Shown here in pieces: positions 8,015 to 22,017 of a stretch of 64,000 nucleotides of DNA. A program made the translations under genes and the position numbers. The notes below the pieces were generated by a model that was not told where the DNA came from, did no database searches, and was given only the letters and a program-made list of their open reading frames with translations. Source of the DNA: Nematostella vectensis (Eukaryota; Cnidaria; Anthozoa; Actiniaria; Edwardsiidae). Numbering within the stretch: the stretch's first letter is position 1; each line of letters begins with the position of its first letter. The stretch covers positions 15,596,951 through 15,660,950 of the forward strand of contig NC_064041.1 in NCBI RefSeq assembly GCF_932526225.1, in the 5' to 3' direction.

Positions 8015-10019
8015 AGCTGAATCCCCCCCCCCTCTAAAAAAGAAAATAATAATAATAATAGAACAAAACTAAAAAGAAAACAAACACAACAGAGACCCCT
8101 ACCAACAATTTTGATTTTTTTTACTTTCCTTAAAAAGGGGGAGTGTCATGGTTAAGAGATTTGCAATAGCTCTAGAGCCCTGACACAATGAACTTCAGTG
8201 AAATTCTAATACTGACTTATGAGCTTTTGGTACATGTGGGAGACTTTAAACAAAACAAAAAAAATGACCACAAACTGTCAATTAACATAGTTTTCAATAT
8301 AATATTGCATATTATTTAATAAGGTATTGACAGCTTTTAAAAAGTTCAACTGTTTGTTGACACTTAAAAGCCTACAATAATCACTGACTCCAGACATGCG
8401 CAGTACTATGTTGCTGCCCCTTTAAAGTAAAATACAGCTTTACTTAGTCAGCGTAGACAAAATTGCGGATTTTGTCAATATTCTAATATGGATATGTCAA
8501 TATTCTCCCCCCTTACGTCTTTATTTCTATTTATTTTATGATTTTCACATGATACCAAAACAGCGTCTTTTTTCTTCGCTAATTTGATGTCATGTACACA
8601 ATAAAAGAGATGCGCCCGTGCGCATGGCTAGTCCCCAAGGGACCCAAGACGCCCAAATAGACCTCTATTTTTTGTCATCCACAATCTCTGCGAGCTGTGC
8701 GTGGCGTAACCGTATTACAGGCCTGGGATCCTGGTTATTGTCCTCCCCATTAATGCGCGGGTTGGGATAACCTTGCAAGAGTGTTGTACAGCATATTCGC
8801 TCGGAAATATCGGTGCTTGGGGCCTTCGGGTTCTTTACAGCCTTCCGTAAAAGACGTTGTGCTGCCATACCGATTGGGTAATCCGTATGTATGTTTTCCG
8901 TTTTGTTCTTCAGACCGGGTTCGATCCCAGGCCAATGGGCTTTTTTTTTTAATTCGTTTTTTTTTCTTTGTGCTGGACCCACTTAATCCTGATAGGTTTT
9001 GCGCAAAAATAATAAAAAAAAGTGAGTTTGCAAAATAAGCTTGCTAGATTTATTGATTATATGTATTCAATTTGTTCCTAGGAAGTTAACAAAAACACAA
9101 AGCAAAGAGTTTGAGGAAGTAAACAAGTATGTGAACTTTAATGTTCTATTTGAAGGGGCGCATTTTGTACAGGGAAGCATACATAGAATGCTTAATTGGT
9201 GGAGAGGGGAGAGGTAACAGTTTATTGAGCATAATGTCAACAATAGCAGGGGGAAGGGAGGGGCACTCTCTTCATACAATATTGCAGTTGTTGCCTATTA
9301 TTAAATAAGTTTGTTATATATATTTGTTTATTAAGCAAGGTCTATTTCTGAGACAAGCAAACTCAAGTAAGAGCTGTTGAAATAACAGGTGAGTGTTAAA
9401 ATAAAAATAATTATCTGATTAGAAAACTAATGTAGATTCCTTTGCACCAAAATAAGAACAAACTTCATTTTGTTTGTTATTTATGAGGAACGAGATGAGC
9501 TCTACAAGGCCAAGAAGAAATATGTATTGCTCATTTAAATTATACAAGTAAATAATAATATTAAAAAAGAATTACTGTAAGTAATTAGAGTGGTTTTTAT
9601 TAACCCGTGAAACAAAGTGTGATAGTTAAACGGTAATAGTTAGTAAAACACAAAAAAGAACAATAGAATCAGATCACAACAAAGTGTAATACGCTAAAGC
9701 GTAGTTCACGGGTTAATGAAGGTTTTGACATTTCAACCTTACATCCACATGAAAGTAATGCCTAATATCGAGTGCCCTACAGTAAGTGTTTTGCAGTCAA
9801 GTTGTTTTCTGTTAGTAGGTAAAAAATTATTCTAAATAATAGTAATCATAGCTATGGTCACCACTTACACATATAGCACTTGTAATGAAAAGAAAGAAAA
9901 AAAAATATATATATGCAGTCAAACAACAGAATTGCATGATAACCTTGAATATATTGAATAAAGGACTGCAAAAAAACATCTTTTGTACTAGTTGCTTGAA
10001 TTGACCCTTGGCTATTTTT
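8015..10019 (+). repeat. Unit 5 (2,005 bp)
   Basis: Core 'ggggccttcggg' with private 'aaagacgttgtg' and 'tatgttttccg' (the latter shared with unit 25); B box 8918-8928. Downstream 'ggacccactt', 'ggggcgcat' and 'gttgcctatt' are shared with the middle of unit 14. Confidence 0.95.
9600..9716. mobile_element. MITE copy, unit 5 (alpha)
   Basis: Both ends perfect. Confidence 0.55.
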
Positions 10020-12025
10020 AGCTGATTTCCCCTCCCCCTCTAAAAAAGAAAATAATAATAATAATAGAACAAAACTAAAAAGAAAACAAACACAACAGAG
10101 ACCCCCACCAACAATTTTGATTTTTTTTACTTTCCTTTAAAAGGGGAGTGTCATGGTTAAGAGATTTGCAATAGCTCTAGAGCCCTGACACAATGAACTT
10201 CAGTGAAATTCTAATACTGACTTATGAGCTTTTGGTACAAGTGGGAGACTTTAAACAAAACAAAAAAAATGACCACAAACTGTCAATTAACATAGTTTTC
10301 AATATAATATTGCATATTATTTAATAAGGTTTTCACAGCTTTTAAAAAGTTCAACTGTTTGTTGACACTTAAAAGCCTACAATAATCACTGACTCCAGAC
10401 ATGCGCAGTACTATGTTGCTGCCCCTTTAAAGTAAAATACAGCTTTACTTAGTCAGCGTAGACAAAATTGCGGATTTTGTCAATATTCTAATATGAAGAT
10501 GTCAATATTCTCCCCCCTTACGTCTTTATTTCTATTTATTTTATGATTTTCACATAATACCAAAACAGCGTCTTTTTTCTTCGCTAATTTGATGTCATGT
10601 ACACAATAAAAGAGATGCGCCCGTGCGCATGGCGAATCCCCAAGGGACCCAAGACGCACAAATAGACCTCTATTTTTTGTCATCCACAATCTCGGCGAGC
10701 TGTGCGTGGCGTAACCTTATTACAGGCCTGGGATCCTGGTTATTGTCCTCCCCATTAATGCGCGGGTTGGGATAACCTTGCAAGAGTGTTGTACAGCATA
10801 TTCGCTCGGAAATATCGGTGCTTGCAGCCTTTGGGTTCTTTACAGCCTTCCGTAAAAGCCTTGTGCTGCCATACCGATTGGGTAATCCGTATGTATGGTT
10901 TCCGTTTTGTTCTTCAGACCGGGTTCGATCCCAGGCCAATGGGCTTTGTTTTTTTAATTCGTTTTTTTTTTCTTTGTGCTGGACCCCCTTAATCCTGATA
11001 GGTTTTGCGCAAAAATAATAAAAAAAACGTGAGTTTGCAAAATAAGCTTGCTAGATTTATTGATTATATGTATTCAATTTGTTCCTAGGAAGTTAACAAA
11101 AAACACAAAGCAAAGAGTTTGAGGAAGTAAACAAGTATGTGAACTTTAATGTTCTATTTGAAGGGGTGCATTTTGTACAGGGAAGCATTCATAGAATGCT
11201 TAACTGGTGGAGAGGGAAGAGGTAAAAGTTTATTGAGCATAATTTCAACAATAGCAGGGGGAAGAGAGGGGCACGCTCTTCATACAATATTGCAGTTGTT
11301 ACCTATTATTAAAAAAGTTTGTTATATATATTTGTTTATTAAGCAAGGTCTATTTCTGAGAAAAGCAAACTCAAGTAAGGCTGTTGAAATAACAGGTGAG
11401 TGTTAAAAAAAAAACAATTATCTGATTAGAAAACTAATGTAGATTCCTTTGCACCAAAATAAGAACAAACTTCATTTTGTTTGTTATTTATGAGGAACGA
11501 GATGAGCTCTACAAGGCCAAGAAGAAATATGTATTGCTCATTTAAATTATACAAGTAAATAATAATATTAAAAAAGAATTACTGTAAGTAATTAGAGTGG
11601 TTTTTGTTAACCCGTGAAACAAAGTGTGATAGTTAAACGGTAATAGTTAGTAAAACACAAAAAAGAACAATAGAATCAGATCACAACAAAGTGTAATACG
11701 CTAAAGCGTAGTTCACGGGTTAATGAAGGTTTTGACATTTCAACCTTACATCCACATGAAAGTAATGCCTAATATCGAGTGCCCTACAGTAAGTGTTTTG
11801 CAGTCAAGTTGTTTTCTGTTAGTAGGTAAAAAATTATTCTAAATAATAGTAATCATAGCTATGGTCACCACTTACACATATAGCACTTGTAATGAAAAGA
11901 AAGAAAAAAAATATATATATGCAGTCAAACAACAGAATTGCATGATAACCTTGAATATATTGAATAAAGGACTGCAAAAAAACATCTTTTGTACTAGTTG
12001 CTTGAATTGACCCTTGGCTTTTTTT
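10020..12025 (+). repeat. Unit 6 (2,006 bp), partner of unit 20
   Basis: Shares with unit 20, 28,017 bp away, the rare variants 'ggcgaatcccc', 'gacgcacaaat' and 'gtaaccttatt' with a 'cttgcagcc' core. B box 10922-10932. The 'gcgaatccc' and 'gacgcac' changes weaken the 5' hairpins of the island. Starts 'agctgatttcc'. Confidence 0.95.
11607..11723. mobile_element. MITE copy, unit 6 (alpha)
   Basis: Both ends perfect; left flank 'tttttg' as in unit 20. Confidence 0.55.
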
Positions 12026-14025
12026 AGCTGAATTCCCCTCCCCCTCTAAAAAAGAAAATAATAATAATAATAGAACAAAACTAAAAAGAAAACAAACACA
12101 ACAGAGACCCCCACCAACAATTTTGATTTTTTTTACTTTCCTTTAAAAGGGGAGTGTCATGGTTAAGAGATTTGCAATAGCTCTAGAGCCCTGACACAAT
12201 GAACTTCAGTGAAATTCTAATACTGACTTATGAGCTTTTGGTACAAGTGGGAGACTTTAAACAAAACAAAAAAAATGACCACAAACTGTCAATTAACATA
12301 GTTTTCAATATAATATTGCATATTATTTAATAAGGTTTTCACAGCTTTTAAAAAGTTCAACTGTTTGTTGACACTTAAAAGCCTACAATAATCACTGACT
12401 CCAGACATGCGCAGTACTATGTTGCTGCCCCTTTAAAGTAAAATACAGCTTTACTTAGTCAGCGTAGACAAAATTGCGGATTTTGTCAATATTCTAATAT
12501 GAAGATGTCAATATTCTCCCCCCTTACGTCTTTATTTCTATTTATTTTATGATTTTCACATAATACCAAAACAGCGTCTTTTTTCTTCGCTAATTTGATG
12601 TCATGTACACAATAAAAGAGATGCGCCCGTGCGCATGGCGAGTCCCCAAGGGACCCAAGACGCCCAAATAGACCTCTATTTTTTGTCATCCACAATCTCG
12701 GCGAGCTGTGCGTGGCGTAACCGTATTACAGGCCTGGGATCCTGGTTATTGTCCTCCCCATTAATGCGCGGGTTGGGATAACCTTGCAAGAGTGTTGTAC
12801 AGCATATTCGCTCGGAAATATCGGTGCTTGGGGCCTTCGGGTTCTTTACAGCCTTACGTAAAAGCCTTGTGCTGCCATACCGATTGGGTAATCCGTATGT
12901 ATGGTTTCCGTTTTGTTCTTCAGACCGGGTTCGATCCCAGGCCAATGGGCTTTTTTTTTTAGTTCGTTTTTTTTCTTTGTGCTGGACCCCCTTAATCCTG
13001 ATAGGTTTTGCGCAAAAAAAATAAAAAAAAGTGAGTTTGCAAAATAAGCTTGCTAGATTTATTGATTATATGTATTCAATTTGTTCCTAGGAAGTTAACA
13101 AAAACACAAAGCAAAGAGTTTGAGGAAGTAAACAAGTATGTGAACTTTAATGTTCTATTTGAAGGGGTGCATTTTGTACAGGGAAGCATACATAGAATGC
13201 TTAACTGGTGGAGAGGGAAGGGGTAAAAGTTTATTGAGCATAATTTCAATAATAGTAGGGGGAAGAGAGGGGCACTCTCTTCATACAATATTGCAGTTGT
13301 TACCTATTATTAAATAAGTTTGTTATATATATTTGTTTATTAAGCAAGGTCTATTTCTGAGACAAGCAAACTCAAGTAAGAGCTGTTGAAATAACAGGTG
13401 AGTGTTAAAAGAAAAACAATTATCTGATTAGAAAACTACTGTAGATTCCTTTGCACCAAAATAAGAACAAACTTCATTTTGTTTGTTATTTATGAGGAAC
13501 GAGATGAGCTCTACAAAGCCATAAAGAAATATGTATTGCTCATCTAAATTATACAAGTAAATAATAATATTAAAAAAGAACTACTGTAAGTAATTAGAGT
13601 GGTTTTCATTAACCCGTGAAACAAAGTGTGATAGTTAAACGGTAATAGTTAGTAAAACACAAAAAAGTACAATAGAATCAGATCACCACAAAGTGTAATA
13701 CGCTAAAGCGTAGTTCACGGGTTAATGAAGGTTTTGACATTTCAACCTTACATCCACATGAAAGTAATGCCTAATATCGAGTGCCCTACAGTAAGTGTTT
13801 TGCAGTCAAGTTGTTTTCTGTTAGTAGGTAAAAAATTATTCTAAATAATAGTAATCATAGCTATGGTCACCACTTACACATATATCACTTGTAATGAAAA
13901 GAAAGAAATTATATATATATGCAGTCAAACAACAGAATTGCATGATAACCTTGAATATATTGAATAAAGGACTGCAAAAAAACATCTTTTGTACTAGTTG
14001 CTTGAATTGACCCTTGGCTATTTTT
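12026..14025 (+). repeat. Unit 7 (2,000 bp)
   Basis: 5' part as units 2 and 21 ('gtacaagtggg'). Core 'ggggccttcggg' with 'cagccttacg'; B box 12928-12938. 'gaaggggtaaaag' and 'gtaagagctg' link its 3' half to unit 13. Confidence 0.95.
13609..13725. mobile_element. MITE copy, unit 7 (beta)
   Basis: Both ends perfect. Confidence 0.55.
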
Positions 14026-16026
14026 AGCTTAATTCCCCTCCCCCTCTAAAAAGGAAAATAATAATATTAATAGAACAAAACTAAAAAGAAAACAAACACA
14101 GCAGAGACCCCCACCAACAATTTTGATTTTTTTTACTTTCCTTTAAAGGGGGAGTGTCATGTTTAAGAGATTTTCAATAGCTCTAGAGCCCTGACACAAT
14201 GAACTTCAGTGAAATTCTAATAGTGACTTATGAGCTTTTGGTACATGTGGGAGACTTTAAACAAAACAAAACAAATGACCACAAACTGTCCATTAACAAA
14301 GTTTTCAATATAATATTGCATATTATTTAATAAGGTATTGACAGCTTTTAAAAAGTTCAACTGTTTGTAGACACTTAAAAGCCTACAATAAGCACTGACT
14401 CCAGACATGCGCAGTACTATGCTGCTGCCCCTTTAAAGTAAAATACAGCTTTACTTAGTCAGCGTAGACAATATTGCGGATTTTGTCAATATTCTAATAT
14501 GAATATGTCAATATTCTCCCCCCTTACGTCTTTATTTCTATTTATTTATGCTTTTCACATGATACCAAAACAGCGTCTTTTTTCTTCGCTAATTTGATGT
14601 CATGTACACAATAAAAGAGATGCGCCCGTGCGCATGGCGAGTCCCCAAGGGACCCAAGACGCCCAAATAGACCTCTTTTTTTTTGTCATCCACAATCTCG
14701 GCGAGCTGTGCGTGGCGTAACCTTATTACAGGCCTGGGATCCTGGTTATTGTCCTCCCCATTAATGCGCGGGTTGGGATAACCTTGCAAGAGTGTTGTAC
14801 AGCATATTCGCTCGGAAATATCGGTGCTTGGGGCCTTTGGGTTCTTTACAGCTTTCCGTAAAAGCCTTGTGCTGCCATACCGATTGGGTAATCCGTATGT
14901 ATGGTTTCCGTTTTGTTCTTCAGACCGGGTTCGATCCCAGGCCAATGGGCTTTTTTTTTTAGTTCGTTTTTTTTTCTTTGTGCTGGACCCCCTTAATCCT
15001 GATAGGTTTTGCGCCAAAAAAATAAAAAAAAGTGAGTTTGCAAAATAAGCTTGCTAGATTTATTGATTATATGTATTCAATTTGTTCCTAGGAAGTTAAC
15101 AAAAACACAAAGCAAAGAGTTTGAGGAAGTAAACAAGTATGTGAACTTTAATGTTCTATTTGAAGGGGTGCATTTTGTACAGGGAAGCATACATAGAATG
15201 CTTAACTGGTGGAGAGGGAAGAGGTAAAAGTTTATTGAGCATAATTTCAATAATAGTAGGGGGAAGAGAGGGGCACGCTCTTCATACAATATTGCAGTTG
15301 TTACCTATTATTAAATAAGTTTGTTATATATATTTGTTTATTAAGCAAGGTCTATTTCTGAGACAAGCAAACTCAAGTAAGGCTGTTGAAATAACAGGTG
15401 AGTGTTAAAAGAAAAACAATTATCTGATTAGAAAACTACTGTAGATTCCTTTGCACCAAAATAAGAACAAACTTCATTTTGTTTATTATTTATGAGGAAC
15501 GAGATGAGCTCTACAAAGCCATAAAGAAATATGTATTGCTCATCTAAATTATACAAGTAAATAATAATATTAAAAAAAGAACTACTGTAAGAAATTAGAG
15601 TGGTTTTCATTAACCCGTGGAACAAAGTGTGATAGTTAAACGGTAATAGTTAGTAAAACACAAAAAAGTACAATATAATCAGATCACCACAAAGTGTAAT
15701 ACGCTAAAGCGTAGTTCACGGGTTAATGAAGGTTTTGACATTTCAACCTTACATCCACATGAAAGTAATGCCTAATATCGAGTGCCCTACAGTAAGTGTT
15801 TTGCAGTCAAGTTGTTTTCTGTTAGTAGGTAAAAAATTATTCTAAATAATAGTAATCATAGCTATGGTCACCACTTACACATATAGCACTTGTAATGAAA
15901 AGAAAAAAATTATATATATATGCAGTCAAACAACAGAATTGCATGATAACCTTGAATATATTGAATAAAGGACTGCAAAAAAACATCTTTTGTACTAGTT
16001 GCTTGAATTGACCCTTGGCTATTTTT
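14026..16026 (+). repeat. Unit 8 (2,001 bp), partner of unit 22
   Basis: Starts 'agctta'; has 'gacaatattgcgg', 'cctctttttttttgtc', core 'ggggcctttggg' with 'cagctttccg', and 'gcgccaaa'. Matches unit 22 at an offset of exactly 28,020. B box 14928-14938. On the minus strand the T-run change removes a stop, leaving a 142-codon open frame that I do not regard as a gene. Confidence 0.95.
15610..15726. mobile_element. MITE copy, unit 8 (beta)
   Basis: Left end CCCGTGGA, one mismatch; internal 'aatataatc'. Confidence 0.55.
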
Positions 16027-18028
16027 AGCTTAATTCCCCTCCCCCTCTAAAAAAGAAAATAATAATAATAATAGAACAAAACTAAAAAGAAAACAAACAC
16101 AGCAGAGACCCCCACCAACAATTTTGATTTTTTTTACTTTCCTTTAAAGGGGGAGTGTCATGTTTAAGAGATTTGCAATAGCTCTAGAGCCCTGACACAA
16201 TGAACTTCAGTGAAATTCTAATAGTGACTTATGAGCTTTTGGTACATGTGGGAGACTTTAAACAAAACAAAACAAATGACCACAAACTGTCCATTAACAA
16301 AGTTTTCAATATAATATTGCATATTATTTAATAAGGTATTGACAGCTTTTAAAAAGTTCAACTGTTTGTAGACACTTAAAAGCCTACAATAAGCACTGAC
16401 TCCAGACATGCGCAGTACTATGCTGCTGCCCCTTTAAAGTAAAATACAGCTTTACTTAGTCAGCGTAGACAATATTGCGGATTTTGTCAATATTCTAATA
16501 TGAAGATGTCAATATTCTCCCCCCTTACGTCTTTATTTCTATTTATTTTATGCTTTTCACATGATACCAAAACAGCGTCTTTTTTCTTCGCTAATTTGAT
16601 GTCATGTACACAATAAAAGAGATGCGCCCGTGCGCATGGCGAGTCCCCAAGGGACCCAAGACGCCCAAATAGACCTCTTTTTTTTTGTCATCCACAATCT
16701 CGGCGAGCTGTGCGTGGCGTAACCGTATTACAGGCCTGGGATCCTGGTTATTGTCCTCCCCATTAATGCGCGGGTTGGGATAACCTTGCAAGAGTGTTGT
16801 ACAGCATATTCGCTCGGAAATATCGGTGCTTGGGGCCTTTGGGTTCTTTACAGCCTTACGTAAAAGCCTTGTGCTGCCATACCGATTGGGTTATCCGTAT
16901 GTATGGTTTCCGTTTTGTTCTTCAGACCGGGTTCGATCCCAGGGCAATGGGCTTTTTTTTTAGTTCGTTTTTTTTTTCTTTGTGCTGGACCCCCTTAATC
17001 CTGATAGGTTTTGCGCAAAAATAATAATAAAAAAAGTGAGTTTGCAAAATAAGCTTGCTAGATTTATTGATTATATGTATTCAATTTGTTACTAGGAAGT
17101 TCACAAAAACACAAAGCAAAGAGTTTGAGGAAGTAAACAAGTATGTGAACTTTAATGTTCTATTTGAAGGGGCGCATTTTGTACAGGGAAGCATACATAG
17201 AATGCTTAACTGGTGGAGAGGGAAGAGGTAACAGTTTATTGAGCATAATGTCAACAATAGCAGGGGGAAGGGAGGGGCACTCTCTTCATACAATATTGCA
17301 GTTGTTACCTATTATTAAATAAGTTTGTTATATATATTTGTTTATTAAGCAAGGTCTATTTCTAAGACAAGCAAACTCAAGTAAGAGCTGTTGAAATAAC
17401 AGGTAAGTGTTAAAAAAAAACAATTATCTGATTAGAAAACTAATGTAGATTCCTCTGCACCAAATAAGAACAAACTCAATTTGGTTTGTTATTTATGAGG
17501 AACGAGATGAGCTCTACAAGGCCAAGAAGAAATATGTATTGCTCATCTAAATTATACAAGTAAATAATAATATTAAAAAAGAATTACTGTAAGTAATTAG
17601 AGTGGTTTTCATTAACCCGTGAAACAAAGTGTGATAGTTAAACGGTAATAGTTAGTAAAACACAAAAAAGAACAATAGAATCAGATCACAACAAAGTGTA
17701 ATACGCTAAAGCGTAGTTCACGGGTTAATGAAGGTTTTGACATTTCAACCTTACATCCACATGAAAGTAATGCCTAATATCGAGTGCCCTACAGTAACTG
17801 TTTTGCAGTCAAGTTGTTTTCTGTTAGTAGGTAAAAAAATATTCTAAATAATAGTAATCATAGCTATGGTCACCACTTACACATATAGCACTTGTAATGA
17901 AAAGAAAGAAAAAATATATATATGCAGTCAAACAACAGAATTGCATGATAACCTTGAATATATTGAATAAAGGACTGCAAAAAAACATCTTTTGTACTAG
18001 TTGCTTGAATTGACCCTTGGCTATTTTT
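16027..18028 (+). repeat. Unit 9 (2,002 bp), partner of unit 23
   Basis: 'cccagggcaatggg' changes the first base after the T-stem; B box 16930-16940 itself intact. Private set shared with unit 23 and, in the 3' part, with unit 29: 'aggtaagtg', 'attcctctgc', 'actcaatttgg', 'agtaactg'. 'gttactagg' and 'gttcacaaaaac' occur only here and in unit 23. Confidence 0.95.
17612..17728. mobile_element. MITE copy, unit 9 (alpha)
   Basis: Both ends perfect. Confidence 0.55.
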
Positions 18029-20023
18029 AGCTGAATTCCCCCCCCCTCTAAAAAAGAAAATAATAATAATAATAGAACAAAACTAAAAAGAAAACAAACA
18101 CAACAGAGACCCCCACCAACAATTTTGATTTTTTTTACTTTCCTTTAAAAGGGGAGTGTCATGGTTAAGAGATTTGCAATAGCTCTAGAGCCCTGACACA
18201 ATGAACTTCAGTGAAATTCTAATACTGACTTATGAGCTTTTGGTACATGTGGGAGACTTTAAACAAAACAAAAAAAATGACCACAAACTGTCAATTAACA
18301 TAGTTTTCAATATAATATTGCATATTATTTAATAAGGTTTTCACAGCTTTTAAAAAGTTCAACTGTTTGTTGACACTTAAAAGCCTACAATAATCACTGA
18401 CTCCAGACATGCGCAGTACTATGTTGCTGCCCCTTTAAAGTAAAATACAGCTTTACTTAGTCAGCGTAGACAAAATTGCGGATTTTGTCAATATTCTAAT
18501 ATGGATATGTCAATATTCTCCTCCTTTACGTCTTTATTTCTATTTATTTTATGATTTTCACATGATACCAAAACAGCGTCTTTTTTCTTCGCTAATTTGA
18601 TGTCATGTACACAATAAAAGAGATGCGCCCGTGCGCATGGCGAGTCCCCAAGGGACCCAAGACGCCCAAATAGACCTCTATGTTTTGTTATCCACAATCT
18701 CGGCGAGCTTTGCGTGGCGTAACCGTATTACAGGCCTGGGATCCTGGTTATTGTCGTCCCCATTAATGCGCGGGTTGGGATAACCTTGCAAGAGTGTTGT
18801 ACAGCATATTCGCTCGGAAATATCGGTGCTTGGGGCCTTCCCGTTCTTTACAGCCTTCTGTAAAAGCCTTGTGCTGCCATACCGATTGGGTAATCCGTAT
18901 GTATGGTTTCCGTTTTGTTCTTCAGACCGGGTTCGATCCCAGGCCAATGGGCTTTTTTTTTAATTCGTTTTTTTTCTTTGTGCTGGACCCCCTTAATCCT
19001 GATAGGTTTTGCGCAAAAATAATAAAAAAAAAGTGAGTTTGCAAAATAGGCTTGCTAGATTTATTGATTATATGTATTCAATTTGTTCCTAGGAAGTTAA
19101 CAAAAAACACAAAGCAAAGAGTTTGAGGAAGTAAACAAGTATGTGAACTTTAATGTTCTATTTGAAGGGGTGCATTTTGTAGAGGGAAGCATACATAGAA
19201 TGCTTAACTGGTGGAGAGGAAAGAGGTAAAAGTTTATTGAGCATAATTTCAACAATAGCAGGGGGAAGAGAGGGGCACTCTCTTCATACAATATTGCAGT
19301 TGTTACCTATTATTAAATAAGTTTGTAACATGTCTTTGTTTATTAAGCAAGGTCTATTTCTGAGACAAGCAAACTCAAGTAAGGCTGTTGAAATAACAGG
19401 TGAGTGTTAAAAGAAAAACAATTATCTGATTAGAAAACTAATGTAGATACCTTTGCACCAAAATAAGAAGAAACTTCATTTTGTTTGTTATTTATGAGGA
19501 ACGAGATGAGCTCTACAAAGCCATAAAGAAATATGTATTGCTCATCTAAATTATACAAGTAAATAATAATATTAAAAAAGAACTACTGTAAGTAATTAGA
19601 GTGGTTTTCATTAACCCGTGAAACAAAGTGTGATAGTTAAACGGTAATAGTTAGTAAAACGCAAAAAAGTACAATAGAATCAGATCACCACAAAGTGTAA
19701 TACGCTAAAGCGTAGTTCACGGGTTAATGAAGGTTTTGACATTTCAACCTTACATCCACATGAAAGTAATGCCTAATATCGAGTGCCCTACAGTAAGTGT
19801 TTTGCAGTCAAGTTGTTTTCTGTTAGTAGGTAAAAAATTATTCTAAATAATAGTAATCATAGATATGGTCACCACTTACACATATAGCACTTGTAATGAA
19901 AAGAAAAAATATATATATGCAGTCAAACAACAGAATTGCATGATAACCTTGAATATATTGAATAAAGGACTGCAAAAAAACATCTTTTGTACTAGTTGCT
20001 TGAATTGACCCTTGGCTATTTTT
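18029..20023 (+). repeat. Unit 10 (1,995 bp), 'ggggccttcccg' subfamily
   Basis: Core 'ggggccttcccg' with 'cagccttctg', 'tattgtcgtcc', 'tatgttttgtta' and 'aaataggcttgc', shared with units 24 and 30. 'ctcctcctttacg' is shared only with unit 24. B box 18930-18940. Spacer marker 'aacatgtctttg'. Confidence 0.95.
19611..19727. mobile_element. MITE copy, unit 10 (beta)
   Basis: Both ends perfect; private 'aaaacgcaaaa'. Confidence 0.55.
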
Positions 20024-22017
20024 AGCTGAATTCCCCTCCCCCTCTAAAAAAGAAAAAAATAATAATAATAGAACAAAACTAAAAAGAAAACAAACACAGC
20101 AGAGACCCCCACCAACAATTTTGATTTTTTTTTTTACTTTCCTTTAGAAGGGGAGTGTCATGGTTAAGAGATTTGCAATAGCTCTAGAGCCCTCAAACAA
20201 TGAACTTCAGTGAAATTCTAATACTGACTTATGAGCTTTTGGTACATGTGGGAGACTTTAAACAAAACAAAAAAAAAATGACCACAAACTGTCCATTAAC
20301 ATAGTTTTCAATATAATATTGCTTATTTTTTAATAAGGTATTGACAGCTTTTAAAAAGTTCAACTGTTTGTAGACACTTAAAAGCCTACAATAAACACTG
20401 ACTCCAGACATGCGCAGTACTATGCTGCTGCCCCTTTAAAGTAAAATACAGCTTTACTTAGTCAGCGTAGACAAAATTGCGGATTTTGTCAATATTTTAA
20501 TATGAAGATGTCAATATTCTCCACCCTTACGTCTTTATTTCTATTTATTTTATGCTTTTCACATGATACCAAAACAGCGTCATTTTTCTTCGCTAATTTG
20601 ATGTCATGTACACAATAAAAGAGATGCGCCCGTGCGCATGGCGAGTCCCCAAGGGACCCAAGACGCCCAAATAGACCTCTATTTTTTGTCATCCACAATC
20701 TCGGCGAGCTGTGCGTGGCGTAACCTTATTACAGGCCTGGGATCCTGGTTATTGTCCTCCCCATTAATGCGCGGGTTGGGATAACCTTGCAAGAGTGTTG
20801 TACAGCATATTCGTTCGGAAATATCGGTGCTTGGGGCCTTTGGGTTCTTTACAGCCTTACGTAAAAGCCTTGTGCTGCCATACCGATTGGGTAATCCGTA
20901 TGTATGGTTCCGTTTCGGGTTCGATCCCAGGCCAATGGGCTTTTTTTTTAATTCGTTTTTTTTTCTTTGTGCTGGACCCCCTTAATCCTGATAGGTTTTG
21001 CGCAAAAATAATAAAAAAAAGTGAGTTTGCAAAATAAGCTTGCTAGATTTATTGATTATATGTATTCAATTTGTTCCTAGGAAGTTAACAAAAAACACAA
21101 AGCAAAGAGTTTGAGGAAGTAAACAAGTATGTGAACTTTAATGTTCTATTTGAAGGGGTGAATTTTGTACAGGGAAGCATACATAGAATGCTTAACTGGT
21201 GGAGAGGGGAGAGGTAACAGTTTATTGAGCATAATGTCAACAATAGCAGGGGGAAGGGAGGGGCACTCTCTTCATACAATATTGCAGTTGTTACCTATTA
21301 TTAAAAATGTTTGTAAGATATATTTGTTTATTAAGCAAGGTCTATTTCTGAGACAAGCAAACTCAAGTAAGAGCTGTTGAAATAACAGGTGAGTGTTAAA
21401 AGAAAAACAATTATCTGATTAGAAAACTACTGTAGATTCCTTTGCACCAAATAAGAACAAACTTCATTTTGTTTGTTATTTATGAGGAACGAGATGAGCT
21501 CTACAAGGCCGAGAAGAAATATGTATTGCTCATCTAAACTATACAAGTAAATAATAATATTAAAAAAGAATTACTGTAAGTAATTAGAGTGGTTTTTATT
21601 AACCCGTGAAACAAAGTGTGATAGTTAAACGGTAATAGTTAGTGAAACACAAAAAAGAACAATAGAATCAGATCACAACAAAGTGTAATACGCTAAAGCG
21701 TAGTTCACGAGTTAATGAAGGTTTTGACATTTCAATCTTACATCCACATGAAAGTAATGCCTAATATCGAGTGCCCTACAGTAAGTGTTTTGCAGTCAAG
21801 TTGTTTTCTGTTAGTAGGTAAAAAATTATTCTAAATAATAGTAATCATAGCTATGGTCACCACTTACACATATAGCACTTGTAATGAAAAGAAAGAAAAA
21901 ATATATATATATGCAGTCAAACAACAGAATTGCATGATAACCTTGAATATATTGAATAAAGGACTGCAAAAAAACATCTTTTGTACTAGTTGCTTGAATT
22001 GACCCTTGGCTATTTTT
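20024..22017 (+). repeat. Unit 11 (1,994 bp), mosaic with a 13-bp core deletion
   Basis: The 5' half matches unit 25 ('gcttattttttaataagg', 'aatattttaatatg', 'ctccaccctt', 'gcgtcattttt'). Between 'tatggt' and the B box (20918-20928) 13 bp are missing, which removes the 5' strand of the T-stem; unit 31 has the same deletion. The 3' half follows units 3 and 31 ('ggggtgaat' with 31 only). Confidence 0.95.
21599..21715. mobile_element. MITE copy, unit 11 (alpha)
   Basis: Right end TTCACGAG, one mismatch; internal 'gttagtgaaacac'. Confidence 0.55.
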
